Shown: positions 16,849 through 26,665, counted from the stretch's first letter. The stretch is DNA of 55,744 bases from an uncultured Alistipes sp. (GCA_938014215.1 CALLRW010000003.1:1-55744), one strand, 5' to 3'. Program-made: numbers and translations. The notes: generated by a model from the sequence alone, not told the origin.

Positions 16849-18870
16849 ATGACACTGGAAGAGTTTCAGAATGACATTCGCGCGGGAATTCCGGACCGGT
16901 TGCCCGCCGCGAAACCCTATGACAAACAGATCAACCATGCGCCCAAGCGCAAGGATATCCTCACGGAAGAGGAAAAGGTGCTGGCGCTGAAGAACGCCCT
17001 GCGCTACTTCCCGGCCAAACACCACGCCGTGCTGGCCCGGGAGTTTGCCGAGGAGCTGCGCAAGTACGGCCGTATCTACATGTACCGCCTGCGTCCCGAC
17101 TACGAGATGTATGCGCGTCCGATCGATCAGTATCCGGCCCGCTGCCGTCAGGCCGCGGCCATCATGCTGATGATCCAGAACAACCTCGATCCGCGCGTGG
17201 CGCAGCATCCCCACGAGCTGATCACCTACGGCGGCAACGGCGCCGTCTTCCAGAACTGGGCGCAGTACCGGCTGACGATGAAGTACCTCTCGGAGATGAC
17301 CGACCACCAGACGCTGGTCATGTATTCGGGCCACCCGCTGGGGTTGTTCCCGTCGCATCCCGACGCTCCGCGCGTGGTGGTGACCAACGGCATGGTGATC
17401 CCCAACTACTCGAAACCCGACGACTGGGAGCGGATGAATGCCATGGGCGTCTCGCAGTACGGACAGATGACCGCCGGCTCCTATATGTATATCGGTCCGC
17501 AGGGCATCGTCCACGGTACGACGATCACGGTGATGAACGCCGCGCGCAAGCGTTTCGCCCCGGGGCAGACCGATGCCCGCGGCATGCTCTTCGTCTCGTC
17601 GGGTCTGGGCGGCATGTCGGGAGCCCAGCCCAAGGCGGGCAACATCTCGAAGGTGGTTTCGGTGATCGCCGAGATCAACCCCAAGGCGGCGCAGAAGCGT
17701 TACGAACAGGGGTGGGTCGACGAGCTGCACGATTCGCTCGACGAACTGATCCCGCGCATCCGGCAGGCCGTACATGACAAGGAGGTGGTCTCGATGGCCT
17801 ACGTGGGCAATATCGTCGATCTGTGGGAGCGGCTCGCCGCCGAGGATATCCGCGTCGACCTGGGTTCGGACCAGACCTCGCTGCACAATCCCTGGGCCGG
17901 CGGCTACTATCCCGTCGGACTGAGCTACGAGGCCTCGAACAAGATGATGGCCGAGGAGCCGGTGCGCTTCCGCGAGTGCGTGCAGGAGTCGCTGCGCCGC
18001 CAGGTCGATGCCATCAACAAGCTGGCCGACCGCGGCATGTACTTCTTCGACTACGGCAACGCCTTCCTGCTGGAGGCTTCGCGTGCCGGCGCCGCCGTCA
18101 TGGGCAGCGAGGGGCGCTTCCGTTACCCCTCCTACGTGCAGGACATCATGGGTCCGATGTTCTTTGACTACGGATTCGGCCCCTTCCGCTGGGTCTGCAC
18201 CTCGGGTCGCGAGGAGGATCTGGCCATGACCGACCGGCTGGCTACGGAGGTGCTGGAGGAGATCCGCATGTCGGCTTCGGAGGATATCCTTGGCCAGCTG
18301 GACGATAACATCCACTGGATCCGCGAGGCGGGCCGCAACCATCTGGTCGTCGGGTCGCAGGCGCGCATCCTCTATGCCGACTGCGAGGGGCGCACGCGGA
18401 TCGCACTGGCCTTCAACCGGGCCATTGCCGACGGACGGATCTCGGCACCGGTGGTGCTGGGCCGCGACCACCACGACGTCTCGGGCACCGACTCGCCCTA
18501 CCGCGAGACGGCCAACATCTACGACGGTTCGAACCGCACGGCCGACATGGCGGTGCAGAACGTTATCGGCGACTCGTTCCGCGGCGCCACGTGGGTCTCG
18601 ATCCACAACGGCGGCGGAGTCGGCTGGGGCGAGGTGATCAACGGCGGCTTCGGCATGGTGATCGACGGTTCGCAGGAGGCCGAGCGGCGGATCCGCGAGA
18701 TGCTCTTCTGGGACGTCAACAACGGCATCGCCCGCCGCAGCTGGGCCCGCAACGAGGGGGCTCAGGCCGCCATCCGCCGCCAGATGGAGCGTACGCCCGA
18801 ACTGCGGGTGACGATGCCCAACGCAGCCGACGACGAACTCGTGCGCAAGGCTCTCAATGCAAATGAATAA
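16849..18870 (+). CDS. hutU: Urocanate hydratase
   Basis: 673 residues, the long Bacteroidota form of urocanase. Family segments are readily recognised: T-Y-G-G-N-G-A-V-F-Q-N-W near the N-terminus, S-G-L-G-G-M-S-G-A-Q in the NAD-binding region, and Y-G-F-G-P-F-R-W-V-C-T-S-G and H-N-G-G-G-V-G-W-G towards the C-terminus. It converts urocanate to imidazolone propionate with a tightly bound NAD. It lies between ftcD and hutH, with a 35-nt gap to hutH. Confidence 0.96.
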   Translation: MTLEEFQNDIRAGIPDRLPAAKPYDKQINHAPKRKDILTEEEKVLALKNALRYFPAKHHAVLAREFAEELRKYGRIYMYRLRPDYEMYARPIDQYPARCRQAAAIMLMIQNNLDPRVAQHPHELITYGGNGAVFQNWAQYRLTMKYLSEMTDHQTLVMYSGHPLGLFPSHPDAPRVVVTNGMVIPNYSKPDDWERMNAMGVSQYGQMTAGSYMYIGPQGIVHGTTITVMNAARKRFAPGQTDARGMLFVSSGLGGMSGAQPKAGNISKVVSVIAEINPKAAQKRYEQGWVDELHDSLDELIPRIRQAVHDKEVVSMAYVGNIVDLWERLAAEDIRVDLGSDQTSLHNPWAGGYYPVGLSYEASNKMMAEEPVRFRECVQESLRRQVDAINKLADRGMYFFDYGNAFLLEASRAGAAVMGSEGRFRYPSYVQDIMGPMFFDYGFGPFRWVCTSGREEDLAMTDRLATEVLEEIRMSASEDILGQLDDNIHWIREAGRNHLVVGSQARILYADCEGRTRIALAFNRAIADGRISAPVVLGRDHHDVSGTDSPYRETANIYDGSNRTADMAVQNVIGDSFRGATWVSIHNGGGVGWGEVINGGFGMVIDGSQEAERRIREMLFWDVNNGIARRSWARNEGAQAAIRRQMERTPELRVTMPNAADDELVRKALNANE

Positions 18871-18905
18871 ACCGTGAACAAACCTTAAAACCGATCCTAT
18901 CAACC

Positions 18906-20387
18906 ATGGAATGCCACCATATCTCGGCGGAGCGTCTGACCATTGACCGCGTCCGCGAAATCCTCGAACGCCATCTTCCCATCGACCTGAGCGACGACGC
19001 ACGCCGCCGCATCATCCGCTGCCGCGAATACCTCGACCGCAAGATGGAGAACCCCGAACGGCCGATCTACGGCATCACGACCGGATTCGGCTCGCTGTGC
19101 GACATCTCGGTGGGCCGCGACGACCTGGCGCGTCTGCAGCGCAACCTGGTCATGTCGCACGCCTGCGGCACGGGCGAACGCGTCCCCTCGGAGATCGTCC
19201 GCCTGATCCTGCTGCTCAAGATCCAGTCGCTGTCGTACGGCTATTCGGGCGTGCAGCTGGCGACGGTCGAGCGGCTCGTCGACTTCTTCAACCACGACAT
19301 CCTGCCGGTCATCTACCAGCAGGGTTCGCTCGGTGCGTCGGGCGACCTGGCGCCGCTGGCCCACATGAGCCTGCCGCTGCTCGGATTGGGCGAGGTGGAG
19401 TACAAGGGTGCGGTGCGCCCGGCCGGCGAGGTGCTCGAGGAGATGGGCTGGAAACCCATCGAGCTGCAGTCGAAGGAGGGTCTGGCACTGCTGAACGGCA
19501 CGCAGTTCATGAGTGCCTTCGGCGTGCGGTCGGTGATCGCCGCGCGTCGGCTCAGTGAGTGGGCCGACTGCATCGGCGCCCTTTCGCTGGATGCCTTCGA
19601 CGGCCGTATCGAGCCCTTCTGCGACGAGGTGCACGTGATCCGCGCCCACAAGGGACAGCTGACCACGGCCCGCGCCATCCGCAAGTGGCTCGAGGGGAGC
19701 GAACTGATCGCCCGCCCGAAGAAACACGTGCAGGATCCCTACTCGTTCCGTTGCATTCCGCAGGTCCACGGTGCCTCGAAGGATACGATCGACTACGTGG
19801 CCGGCGTGCTCGAGACCGAGATCAACTCCCCGACGGACAACCCGACGGTCTTCCCCGAGGAGGATATGGTCGTGTCGGCCGGCAACTTCCACGGACAGCC
19901 CATTGCCCTGGCGATGGATTTCCTGGCCATAGCGCTGGCCGAGCTGGGCAACATCTCCGAGCGGCGCATCTATCAGCTGATCTCCGGCTCGCGTGAACTG
20001 CCGAAGTTCCTCGTCGCGAAGCCGGGCCTGAACAGCGGCTTCATGATCCCGCAGTACACGGCCGCCTCGGTCGTCAGCCAGTCGAAGGGGCTCTGCATGC
20101 CGGCATCGGTTGATTCGATCCCCTCGTCGCAGGGGCAGGAGGACCATGTCAGCATGGGTTCGAACGCCGCGACGAAGCTCTGGCGCGTGGTCGGCAACAC
20201 GGAACGGGTGCTGGCCATCGAACTCTTCAACGCCGCGCAGGCCATCGAGTTCCGCCGTCCGGCCCACACGTCGCCGGCCCTCGAGGCGTTGCTGGCCGAC
20301 TACCGCAAGCGCGTCCCGTTCATCGACAACGACGAGGTGATGTACACCCACATTGCCGATTCGGTGCAATTCCTGCGTGAGCGATGA
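18906..20387 (+). CDS. hutH: Histidine ammonia-lyase
   Basis: 493 residues. The self-cyclising Ala144-Ser145-Gly146 that forms the MIO electrophile is intact in G-S-L-G-A-S-G-D-L-A-P-L-A. Y-G-I-T-T-G-F-G and Q-E-D-H-V-S-M are also present. It removes ammonia from histidine to give urocanate, the first step of the pathway. Its end overlaps the hutI ATG by 4 nt (ATGA), showing translational coupling. Confidence 0.97.
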   Translation: MECHHISAERLTIDRVREILERHLPIDLSDDARRRIIRCREYLDRKMENPERPIYGITTGFGSLCDISVGRDDLARLQRNLVMSHACGTGERVPSEIVRLILLLKIQSLSYGYSGVQLATVERLVDFFNHDILPVIYQQGSLGASGDLAPLAHMSLPLLGLGEVEYKGAVRPAGEVLEEMGWKPIELQSKEGLALLNGTQFMSAFGVRSVIAARRLSEWADCIGALSLDAFDGRIEPFCDEVHVIRAHKGQLTTARAIRKWLEGSELIARPKKHVQDPYSFRCIPQVHGASKDTIDYVAGVLETEINSPTDNPTVFPEEDMVVSAGNFHGQPIALAMDFLAIALAELGNISERRIYQLISGSRELPKFLVAKPGLNSGFMIPQYTAASVVSQSKGLCMPASVDSIPSSQGQEDHVSMGSNAATKLWRVVGNTERVLAIELFNAAQAIEFRRPAHTSPALEALLADYRKRVPFIDNDEVMYTHIADSVQFLRER

Positions 20388-21631
20388 GGCTGCTGATCAA
20401 GAATATCGGCCGCATCGTCGGGCTGCTTCCAGCCGGACAGCTGCGGGTCGGCGGAGCGGAGATGGACCGCCTCGGGACGCTGGCCGATGGCTGGCTGCTG
20501 GTTGACGGCGAACGGATCGCCGCCTGCGGCGAGATGGCCTCGCTCGACGGGGTGACGGCCGATGAAGTGGTAGACGCCGAAGGCGGAATGCTCTTTCCGT
20601 CGTTCTGCGATTCGCACACCCATCTGGTCTATGCCGGAAGCCGCGAACAGGAGTTTCTCGACAAGATCCACGGCCTCTCCTACGAGGAGATCGCGCGACG
20701 GGGCGGGGGGATTCTCAACTCCGCCGACCGCCTGCACGAGACCTCCGAGGAGGAACTCTACCGGGAGGCCATGGAGCGCATCGAGGAGATTACGGCCATG
20801 GGTACGGGCTGCGTCGAGATCAAGAGCGGCTACGGCCTCTCGACCGAGGACGAGCTGAAGATGCTGCGCGTCATCCGTCGCATCCGCGAAACGACGCCGC
20901 TCGAGGTGCGTGCCACGTTCCTCGGGGCGCACGCCGTGGCGCGGGCCTACCGCGGCCGGCAGTCGGAGTATGTCGATCTGGTCTGCCGCGAGATGATCCC
21001 CGCCGTGGCCCGCGAGGGGCTGGCCGACTTCATCGACGTCTTCTGCGACGAGGGGTTCTTCACGGTCGACGAGACGCGGCGCATGCTCGAGGTCGGGCGT
21101 CGCTACGGGCTGCGGCCCAAGATCCACGCCAACGAACTGGCCGTTTCGGGCGGTGTCGAGGTGGGGGTTGCCTGCGGGGCCCTGTCGGTCGACCATCTCG
21201 AGCGGATGGGTGCGGCCCAGATCGAGGCGCTGCGCGGGTCGGAGACGATGCCCACGATGCTGCCCGGTGCGGCCTTCTTCCTCGGGATGAGCTATCCGCC
21301 GGCCCGCGAGATGATTGCCGCCGGACTGGCCGTGGCACTGGCGTCGGACTACAACCCCGGCTCGTCGCCCTCGGGCAACATGCGCATGGTGATGTCGCTG
21401 GCCTCGTTCCGCATGAAGATGACCCCTTCGGAGGCGATCCACGCCGCAACGATCAACGGTGCCTGCGCCATGGGGCTGAGCTCCGATTTCGGAAGCATCA
21501 CCCCGGGCAAGGTGGCCAACTTCTTCCTCACGCGGCCGATGCCCTCCGTCGAGTTCTTCACCTACGCCTACCAGACACCGCTGATCCGCCGGATCTACCT
21601 CCGCGGACGGCTGGTCAAGCAGCTTGCATAG
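20384..21631 (+). CDS. hutI: Imidazolonepropionase
   Basis: 415 residues, amidohydrolase superfamily. Metal-binding S-H-T-H follows F-C-D near residue 80, G-Y-G-L-S-T-E-D and H-A-N-E-L are family segments, and L-A-S-D-Y-N-P-G-S-S-P provides the late aspartate. It hydrolyses imidazolone propionate to N-formimino-glutamate, the substrate of the FtcD protein encoded at the start of the operon. Last gene of the hut cluster; a strong terminator follows. Confidence 0.96.
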   Translation: MRLLIKNIGRIVGLLPAGQLRVGGAEMDRLGTLADGWLLVDGERIAACGEMASLDGVTADEVVDAEGGMLFPSFCDSHTHLVYAGSREQEFLDKIHGLSYEEIARRGGGILNSADRLHETSEEELYREAMERIEEITAMGTGCVEIKSGYGLSTEDELKMLRVIRRIRETTPLEVRATFLGAHAVARAYRGRQSEYVDLVCREMIPAVAREGLADFIDVFCDEGFFTVDETRRMLEVGRRYGLRPKIHANELAVSGGVEVGVACGALSVDHLERMGAAQIEALRGSETMPTMLPGAAFFLGMSYPPAREMIAAGLAVALASDYNPGSSPSGNMRMVMSLASFRMKMTPSEAIHAATINGACAMGLSSDFGSITPGKVANFFLTRPMPSVEFFTYAYQTPLIRRIYLRGRLVKQLA

Positions 21632-21675
21632 GCTGCCCCGTGGGGCGGTTTCGGGACCCTCCCGTTGTTAAATCC

Positions 21676-21722
21676 AGATCCGTACATGATCCGATTCCGG
21701 TCGGTGCATGTACGGATCTTTG
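21676..21722 (+). terminator. Terminator of the hut operon
   Basis: A perfect 13-bp inverted repeat, AGATCCGTACATG (21676-21688) with CATGTACGGATCT (21707-21719), has an 18-nt loop and is followed by a short T-rich run. Confidence 0.75.
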
Positions 21723-21965
21723 TTTGCGAAGTGCCGCTCCAGGCCCCTCCGGAACCCCTTCAGCCTGCGAAATTCCTCATGGAGAGGGCGCGACATACTA
21801 TCGGCCGGGAAAATCCGTTTCTATCAATGAAGAATCGGCAATCCGTTGGATCGGCCGCACGATGTCTCCGGGTTCTGAGTCCGGGGAGGCCCCGCCTCTC
21901 CGCAAGGAGCGTGTGGACGGGCTGCGGCGACCGAAAAATGGTGCCAGAATTGCAGCAAGTGAAGT
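21723..21965. other. Intergenic region between hut operon and msrBA
   Basis: Together with the terminator this makes a 334-base gap. Short open frames cross it but have no recognisable family. I see no convincing TAnnTTTG box and no tandem array, so the promoter of the following gene is not identified. Confidence 0.4.
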
Positions 21966-22997
21966 ATGAACTTTTTAATGTGTGTAATGGCTCTGCTTCT
22001 GGCAGGTTCCGGAGCGAGCCCTCAAAATCGAACCATGAAACCGTTGAATTCCGAAGAGAAACGGGTGATCCTTCAGAAGGGCACCGAGGCCCCCTTCACG
22101 GGGCGATTCTACAACCACAAGGTCGCCGGCACCTACATCTGCCGTCAGTGCGGCGCTCCGCTCTACCGATCAACCGACAAGTTTGATTCGGGGTGCGGCT
22201 GGCCGAGTTTCGACGACGAGATCCCGGGAGCCGTGAAGCGTTCGCCCGATCCCGACGGCCGGCGGACCGAGATCACCTGTGCCCGCTGCGGCGGCCACCT
22301 CGGCCACGTCTTCCTCGGCGAACGGCTCACCCCGAAAAACACCCGCCATTGCGTCAACTCCCTTTCGCTGGAGTTCGTCCCGGCCGGCGAGGATACGGAG
22401 TCTGCGGCGTCCGGAACGGCGGCTCCTGCTGCCGGTTCGACGGCCTCGAATGCCGCCGCAACTGCTCCCGCCTCCACGTCCGCAGCGGCCGGATCCCGCG
22501 ACGAGAAACGGCTGGAGGTCGATACGGCGATTTTTGCGGGCGGTTGCTTCTGGGGGGTGGAGTACATGCTCCGCAAGCAGCCCGGCGTGCGCAATGTCGA
22601 GGCGGGCTATACGGGCGGGAAGCTTGAGAACCCGACCTACGAGGAGGTCTGCTCCCACCGTACGGGTCATGCCGAGGCGGTTCGCGTGACGTTCGACCCG
22701 CAGCAGGTCTCCTACGAGACGCTGGCGCGGCTCTTCTTCGAGATCCACGATCCGACGCAGCTCAACGGTCAGGGACCCGACATCGGCGACCAGTACCGTT
22801 CGGAGATTTTCTACCGCACCCCCGAGCAGCGGCGCATTGCCGAACAGCTGATTGCCCGCCTGCAGGCAAAGGGGTACCGGGTCGTGACGCGTGTAACGCC
22901 GGCCTCGACCTTCTGGCCGGCCGAGGACTACCACCAGCGTTATTACGAGCGCAAGGGGACGTTGCCCTATTGCCACGCCTATACGAAACGTTTCTGA
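21966..22997 (+). CDS. msrBA: Exported methionine sulfoxide reductase MsrB-MsrA fusion
   Basis: 343 residues. An N-terminal hydrophobic leader (M-N-F-L-M-C-V-M-A-L-L-L-A-G) suggests export; M24 at 22035 would give a cytosolic form. The MsrB domain (~25-140) has two CxxC zinc pairs (C-R-Q-C-G, C-A-R-C-G-G-H) and catalytic Cys129 in R-H-C-V-N-S-L. An Ala/Ser/Thr-rich linker (~143-175) joins it to MsrA (~180-343), with catalytic Cys194 in A-G-G-C-F-W-G. It repairs both stereoisomers of oxidised methionine in envelope proteins. The order B-A is typical of Bacteroidales. Confidence 0.93.
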   Translation: MNFLMCVMALLLAGSGASPQNRTMKPLNSEEKRVILQKGTEAPFTGRFYNHKVAGTYICRQCGAPLYRSTDKFDSGCGWPSFDDEIPGAVKRSPDPDGRRTEITCARCGGHLGHVFLGERLTPKNTRHCVNSLSLEFVPAGEDTESAASGTAAPAAGSTASNAAATAPASTSAAAGSRDEKRLEVDTAIFAGGCFWGVEYMLRKQPGVRNVEAGYTGGKLENPTYEEVCSHRTGHAEAVRVTFDPQQVSYETLARLFFEIHDPTQLNGQGPDIGDQYRSEIFYRTPEQRRIAEQLIARLQAKGYRVVTRVTPASTFWPAEDYHQRYYERKGTLPYCHAYTKRF

Positions 22998-23105
22998 TCG
23001 TCCGGTGCACCGTGTGGACCGCCGGCCGGTAGCCGGAAAAAGGGCACCGGGGCGGTTCTGGCGGTAAAAATCCCGGTACCGAGCGCGAAATGGAGGCAAA
23101 ATGCT

Positions 23106-23113
23106 TATTTTTG
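23106..23113 (+). promoter_or_regulatory. Candidate -7 box of the EamA transporter gene
   Basis: TATTTTTG fits TAnnTTTG and ends 18 nt before the ATG at 23132, supporting that start over the longer frame from 23090. Confidence 0.5.
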
Positions 23114-23131
23114 CCTCCTCTTTTTTTGGAT

Positions 23132-24013
23132 ATGAATCGTCTGAAAGGTATTCTTTGGGCCGCCTTGTCCTCCTCGACCTTCGGGCTTGCACCGCTCTTT
23201 ACGCTCTTGCTGCTCGGTGCCGGCTACACGTCGTTCGAGGTGCTGACCTACCGTTGGGGAATAGCCACGCTCTGCCTGATCGCATACGGACTCCTTGCCG
23301 GCCGCAATTTCCGGCTCTCACGACCCGAACTCCGTACCGTTTTCAGTCTGAGTCTGTTCCGGGCCGCCACCTCCTGGTGTCTGGTCATCGCCTACCAGAA
23401 TCTCGCCAGCGGGGTGGCCTCGACCATCCACTTCATGTATCCGCTGGCCGTGGCGCTGGCCATGATCGTCCTCTTCCGCGAGCGGGCTGCCGCGGGGACC
23501 TTCGTGGCCGTGGGGCTCTCGATCGTCGGCGCCGTACTGCTTTCGCTCGGAAACGGAGGCTTCGTGCGCGGCAATACCGCATGGGGACTTCTGACCTCGA
23601 TCCTTTCGGTGATCACCTACGGCGGCTATATCGTCGGGGTGCGCCGCAGCCGGGCTGTCGGGATCGACTCCATCGTGCTGACCTGCTACGTCATGGGGTT
23701 CGGGGCGCTGTTTTTCCTCATCGGCGGATGGTGCACCGGGGGCGTGCGCCTCGAAACCGATCCGAAGATCTGGCTCTATATCCTCGGTCTGGCCCTCCCG
23801 GCCACGGCCATCTCGAACATGGCCCTCGTCATGGCCATCAAACGCATTGGACCGACCCTCAGCTCGATTCTCGGCGCCCTGGAGCCCTTTACCGCCGTGG
23901 TGATCGGCATTCTGGTCTTCGGCGAACCCTTCACCCTGCAGGGAGCCGTCGGTATCGTGCTGATCGTCGCTGCCGTGACGCTTGTGGTGCTCGGTGGTCG
24001 CCGTCGGGCGTGA
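23132..24013 (+). CDS. EamA/DMT-family inner membrane transporter
   Basis: 293 residues, ten predicted membrane segments in two five-helix repeats typical of the drug/metabolite transporter superfamily. The repeat signature appears as L-E-P-F-T-A-V-V-I-G near the end and as Y-P-L-A-V-A-L-A-M-I in the first half. Substrate cannot be inferred. It converges with the MFS gene, and a shared hairpin lies between them. Confidence 0.88.
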   Translation: MNRLKGILWAALSSSTFGLAPLFTLLLLGAGYTSFEVLTYRWGIATLCLIAYGLLAGRNFRLSRPELRTVFSLSLFRAATSWCLVIAYQNLASGVASTIHFMYPLAVALAMIVLFRERAAAGTFVAVGLSIVGAVLLSLGNGGFVRGNTAWGLLTSILSVITYGGYIVGVRRSRAVGIDSIVLTCYVMGFGALFFLIGGWCTGGVRLETDPKIWLYILGLALPATAISNMALVMAIKRIGPTLSSILGALEPFTAVVIGILVFGEPFTLQGAVGIVLIVAAVTLVVLGGRRRA

Positions 24014-24042
24014 GCAATCTGCCGGGATGCTTCCGACGGAGA

Positions 24043-24080
24043 AAATCCCGCTGTCGTTTCATCGACGGCGGGATTTTTCA
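24043..24080. terminator. Bidirectional terminator between convergent transporter genes
   Basis: AAATCCCGCTGTCG (24043-24056) pairs with CGACGGCGGGATTT (24063-24076) with one G-U. A tract on one side and T tract on the other make it suitable for both strands. Confidence 0.85.
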
Positions 24081-24118
24081 TTTTCGGGGGTGCCGAATCG
24101 TCGGAGGACCGGGCGGAG

Positions 24119-25345
24119 CTACTTGCCGCGGGGCGAAGCCGGCCGGAGATCGGGGAGCCAGGCGGCGATGATTCCGAGCAGCGGCAGGAAGGCGCTGATG
24201 CGGAAGACCTCCTCGATACCCGTCCGGTCGGCGAGCCACCCGAAGAAGGCCGACCCGATGCCTCCGAGCCCGAACATCAGTCCGAAGAAGATGCCCGAGA
24301 TCATCCCGACCTTGTCGGGCATCAGGTCGGTGGCGTAGACCAGAATGGCCGAGAATGCCGAGGCGATGATCAGCCCGACGAGCACCGCCATCGTGATCGT
24401 CCAGAAGAGGTTGAGGTGGGGCAGGGCCAGTGCGAACGGCGCGGCGCCGAAGATCGAGAAGAGGATGACGTACTTGCGTCCGTAGCGGTCTCCGAGGAAT
24501 CCGCCCAGGAGCGTTCCGGTGGCGAATGCGGCCAGGAAGGCGAACAGACACAGCTGCGACTGCTGGACCGAGACGCCGAACTTCTCGATCAGGAAGAAGG
24601 TGAAGTAGCTCGTCATGCACGACGTGTAGAAGTACTTCGAGAAGATCATGAAGATGAGAATCCCCATCGCCTGCCGGATCTTCCGCCGCGGAAGCGGACA
24701 GGGGACGATCCGCCGGTTGCGCAGCGGGGCATTGGCACCGGTGAGCATCAGCGTGTACCAGTTCCCGACCCGTACGAGCAGCAGGGCAGCCAGCAGGGCC
24801 GCCGCGGCAAACCATCCCACGGCATGCTGGCCGTAGGGGAGGACGATCAGTGCCGCGAGCAGCGGACCGACCGCGGCGCCGCCGTTGCCGCCGACCTGGA
24901 AGATCGACTGAGCGAGGCTTTTGCGGCCGCCCGATGCGAGTTGTGCGACGCGCGACGCCTCGGGATGGAAGACCGACGATCCGCCGCCGATCAGGGCGAC
25001 GGTCAGCAGGATCGCGAGGAATCCCGACGTGAAGGCCAGCGCCACGAGCCCCGCCAGCGAGAGACACATTCCCAGTGAGAGCGAGTAGGGTTGGGGATGG
25101 CGGTCGGCATAGAGCCCCACGAAGGGCTGGAAGATTGACGAGGTGATCTGGAAGACGAGCGTGATGAGTCCGATCTGGACGAACGTGAAGCCGAAATTCT
25201 CCTTGAAAATCGGGTACATGGCCGGGATGACCGACTGAATCATGTCGTTGAGCAGGTGGCAGAATCCGATGGTGAAGAGGATCGGGAAGGTCGTCTTCGC
25301 CTGGATCGTCGGGTGTCCCTTGAGCAGGTCGAGCAGGTGTTTCAT
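24119..25345 (-). CDS. MFS transporter, fosmidomycin-resistance (Fsr)-like
   Basis: 408 residues from the ATG at 25345; the frame opens 24 codons earlier, beyond the promoter box. Twelve membrane helices. The family-typical H-L-L-N-D-M-I-Q-S in helix 1, G-L-Y-A-D-R-H-P between helices 2 and 3, and G-G-G-S-S-V-F-H-P-E-A-S-R match the Fsr/YnfM-like MFS group, proton-driven exporters known for fosmidomycin efflux. The true substrate in this organism is unknown. Monocistronic, with its own promoter. Confidence 0.85.
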   Translation of the reverse strand: MKHLLDLLKGHPTIQAKTTFPILFTIGFCHLLNDMIQSVIPAMYPIFKENFGFTFVQIGLITLVFQITSSIFQPFVGLYADRHPQPYSLSLGMCLSLAGLVALAFTSGFLAILLTVALIGGGSSVFHPEASRVAQLASGGRKSLAQSIFQVGGNGGAAVGPLLAALIVLPYGQHAVGWFAAAALLAALLLVRVGNWYTLMLTGANAPLRNRRIVPCPLPRRKIRQAMGILIFMIFSKYFYTSCMTSYFTFFLIEKFGVSVQQSQLCLFAFLAAFATGTLLGGFLGDRYGRKYVILFSIFGAAPFALALPHLNLFWTITMAVLVGLIIASAFSAILVYATDLMPDKVGMISGIFFGLMFGLGGIGSAFFGWLADRTGIEEVFRISAFLPLLGIIAAWLPDLRPASPRGK

Positions 25346-25414
25346 GGTGTGAGCGGATCGGTTTTCGGAGTTTGCGTCCGACAAATCCGGACTGTAACGG
25401 GTAGATCCGGGTTG

Positions 25415-25422
25415 CAAAAATA
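25415..25422 (-). promoter_or_regulatory. Candidate -7 box of the MFS gene
   Basis: Read on the minus strand it is TATTTTTG, 69 nt upstream of the ATG at 25345. Confidence 0.45.
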
Positions 25423-25454
25423 GGAATTTTTACCGGGATCGGAACGCAAAAACA

Positions 25455-25585
25455 GAGCCCGGCCGATCATCCGCCCGGCGCATCTGCCCGGATCCCCCCC
25501 CTCCGGCGCATCTGCCCGGATTATCTGCTCGGCGCATCACCCCCCCCCGGATCATCCGCCCGGCGCATGTGCCCGGCCTGCCGCG
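25455..25585. repeat. Degenerate array of GCCCGGCGCATCTGCCCGGAT-like units
   Basis: Variants of CCGGCGCATCTGCCCGGAT recur about five times, interrupted by C runs (e.g. nine C at ~25541-25549). The array stops just before the AraC stop codon at 25590, so it lies in that gene's 3' flank. Confidence 0.7.
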
Positions 25586-25589
25586 GGTG

Positions 25590-26501
25590 CTACTTGCTGG
25601 CGCGGTAGGCCGAGGGGGTCATACCGATATGTTGCTTGAAATACTTGCCGAAGAACGACTGATTGGGGAAGTGAAGATAGTAGGCGACCTCCTGGATGTT
25701 CATCGACGAGTACTTCAGCAGGTTTTTGGCCTCGAGCACGACATAATCGTCGATCCACTGGGTGGCGGTGCGTCCGGTGGTGGTGCGCAGCAGTGTGGTG
25801 AGATACTTCGGGGTGAGGTGGAGCCGTTCGGCGTAGAATCCCACCGATCGTTCCTGCATGTAGTTGTGCGACAGCTCCTCGATGAAGGCGTTGAAGTAGG
25901 CCGTGTGGCGGGGCAGAGAGGGGGTCTCCTTGCGGGTCTTCATCCGGTCGTCGATGACCCGGCTGATGCGGTAGGCCACGGCCCGGAAGAGCGAGTACAT
26001 GATTTCGGCCGAGAAGGGGTCTTCGCGGCCGCTGCGGCCTTCGGTGAAGATCTCCTCGAGCGTATGGTTGATGGAGCTCCACTCCGAGTCGTCGAGCTGC
26101 AGGCAGGGGGTTGTCCGGACCTCCATGAACAGATGCAGGAGCTGTTTCTGATCGAGGTGGACGCGGTTGACGAACTCCTCCTCGCAGAGGATGAAGTGTA
26201 CGGCGGCGTCCTGTTCGGATTCGATCTGCACGATGCTTCCGGGCGGGCAGACGAACATCGAGCGGGGGTTGATGACATGGTGCTCCAGATCGGAAGAGAT
26301 CGAAATCGAACCTTTGGAGCAAAACAGGACGCCCAGGGCATTGATTCGGGTCGGAAAGCGGAACAGTTTCATGGCGGACTCGTTTTCGAGGGTCTCCCTA
26401 CGCCCCAGAATGCAGCCGTCGTAATAGAGGTCCGAGGCCTGGGGCGGATAGATTTCCACCAGGGAGGCCAGGGATATGCTCAAAATCTCCTTTTCGTTCA
26501 T
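25590..26501 (-). CDS. AraC-family transcriptional regulator next to an RND operon
   Basis: 303 residues from the ATG at 26501. Residues ~1-190 form a cupin-like sensory domain (V-C-P-P-G-S-I-V-Q-I-E). Residues ~200-303 are an AraC DNA-binding domain with two helix-turn-helix units; the second reads I-Q-E-V-A-Y-Y-L-H-F-P-N-Q-S-F-F-G-K-Y-F-K and ends G-M-T-P-S-A-Y-R. It is divergent from the RND efflux genes, with ~165 nt between start codons, and is the likely regulator of that operon. The inducer is unknown. Confidence 0.9.
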   Translation of the reverse strand: MNEKEILSISLASLVEIYPPQASDLYYDGCILGRRETLENESAMKLFRFPTRINALGVLFCSKGSISISSDLEHHVINPRSMFVCPPGSIVQIESEQDAAVHFILCEEEFVNRVHLDQKQLLHLFMEVRTTPCLQLDDSEWSSINHTLEEIFTEGRSGREDPFSAEIMYSLFRAVAYRISRVIDDRMKTRKETPSLPRHTAYFNAFIEELSHNYMQERSVGFYAERLHLTPKYLTTLLRTTTGRTATQWIDDYVVLEAKNLLKYSSMNIQEVAYYLHFPNQSFFGKYFKQHIGMTPSAYRASK

Positions 26502-26522
26502 TTTCCGGATCGTTTTACGGGA

Positions 26523-26530
26523 CAAATATA
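26523..26530 (-). promoter_or_regulatory. Candidate -7 box of the AraC gene
   Basis: On the minus strand TATATTTG, 21 nt upstream of the ATG at 26501. For the divergent efflux operon, TTTG at 26631 and AATTTTTG at 26654 are exactly 19 nt apart. That would start transcription almost on the ATG (26666), so I do not annotate it. Confidence 0.5.
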
Positions 26531-26665
26531 GCTATTTATCCGGTAACTTTCGCTGAAAAGTACGAAATAAAACCTTTGGATCAATTCCTCCGACGGAGAG
26601 GCCTTTTCCAATGGATCCGAAAAGGTTTCCTTTGCAGCGGAAACCAAGTGAAAAATTTTTGCGAT

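Noticed and set aside
26631..26661. TTTG-N19-AATTTTTG as promoter of the RND operon
   Set aside because: Spacing is perfect, but transcription would begin at about the ATG (26666), requiring a leaderless mRNA; not enough to call.
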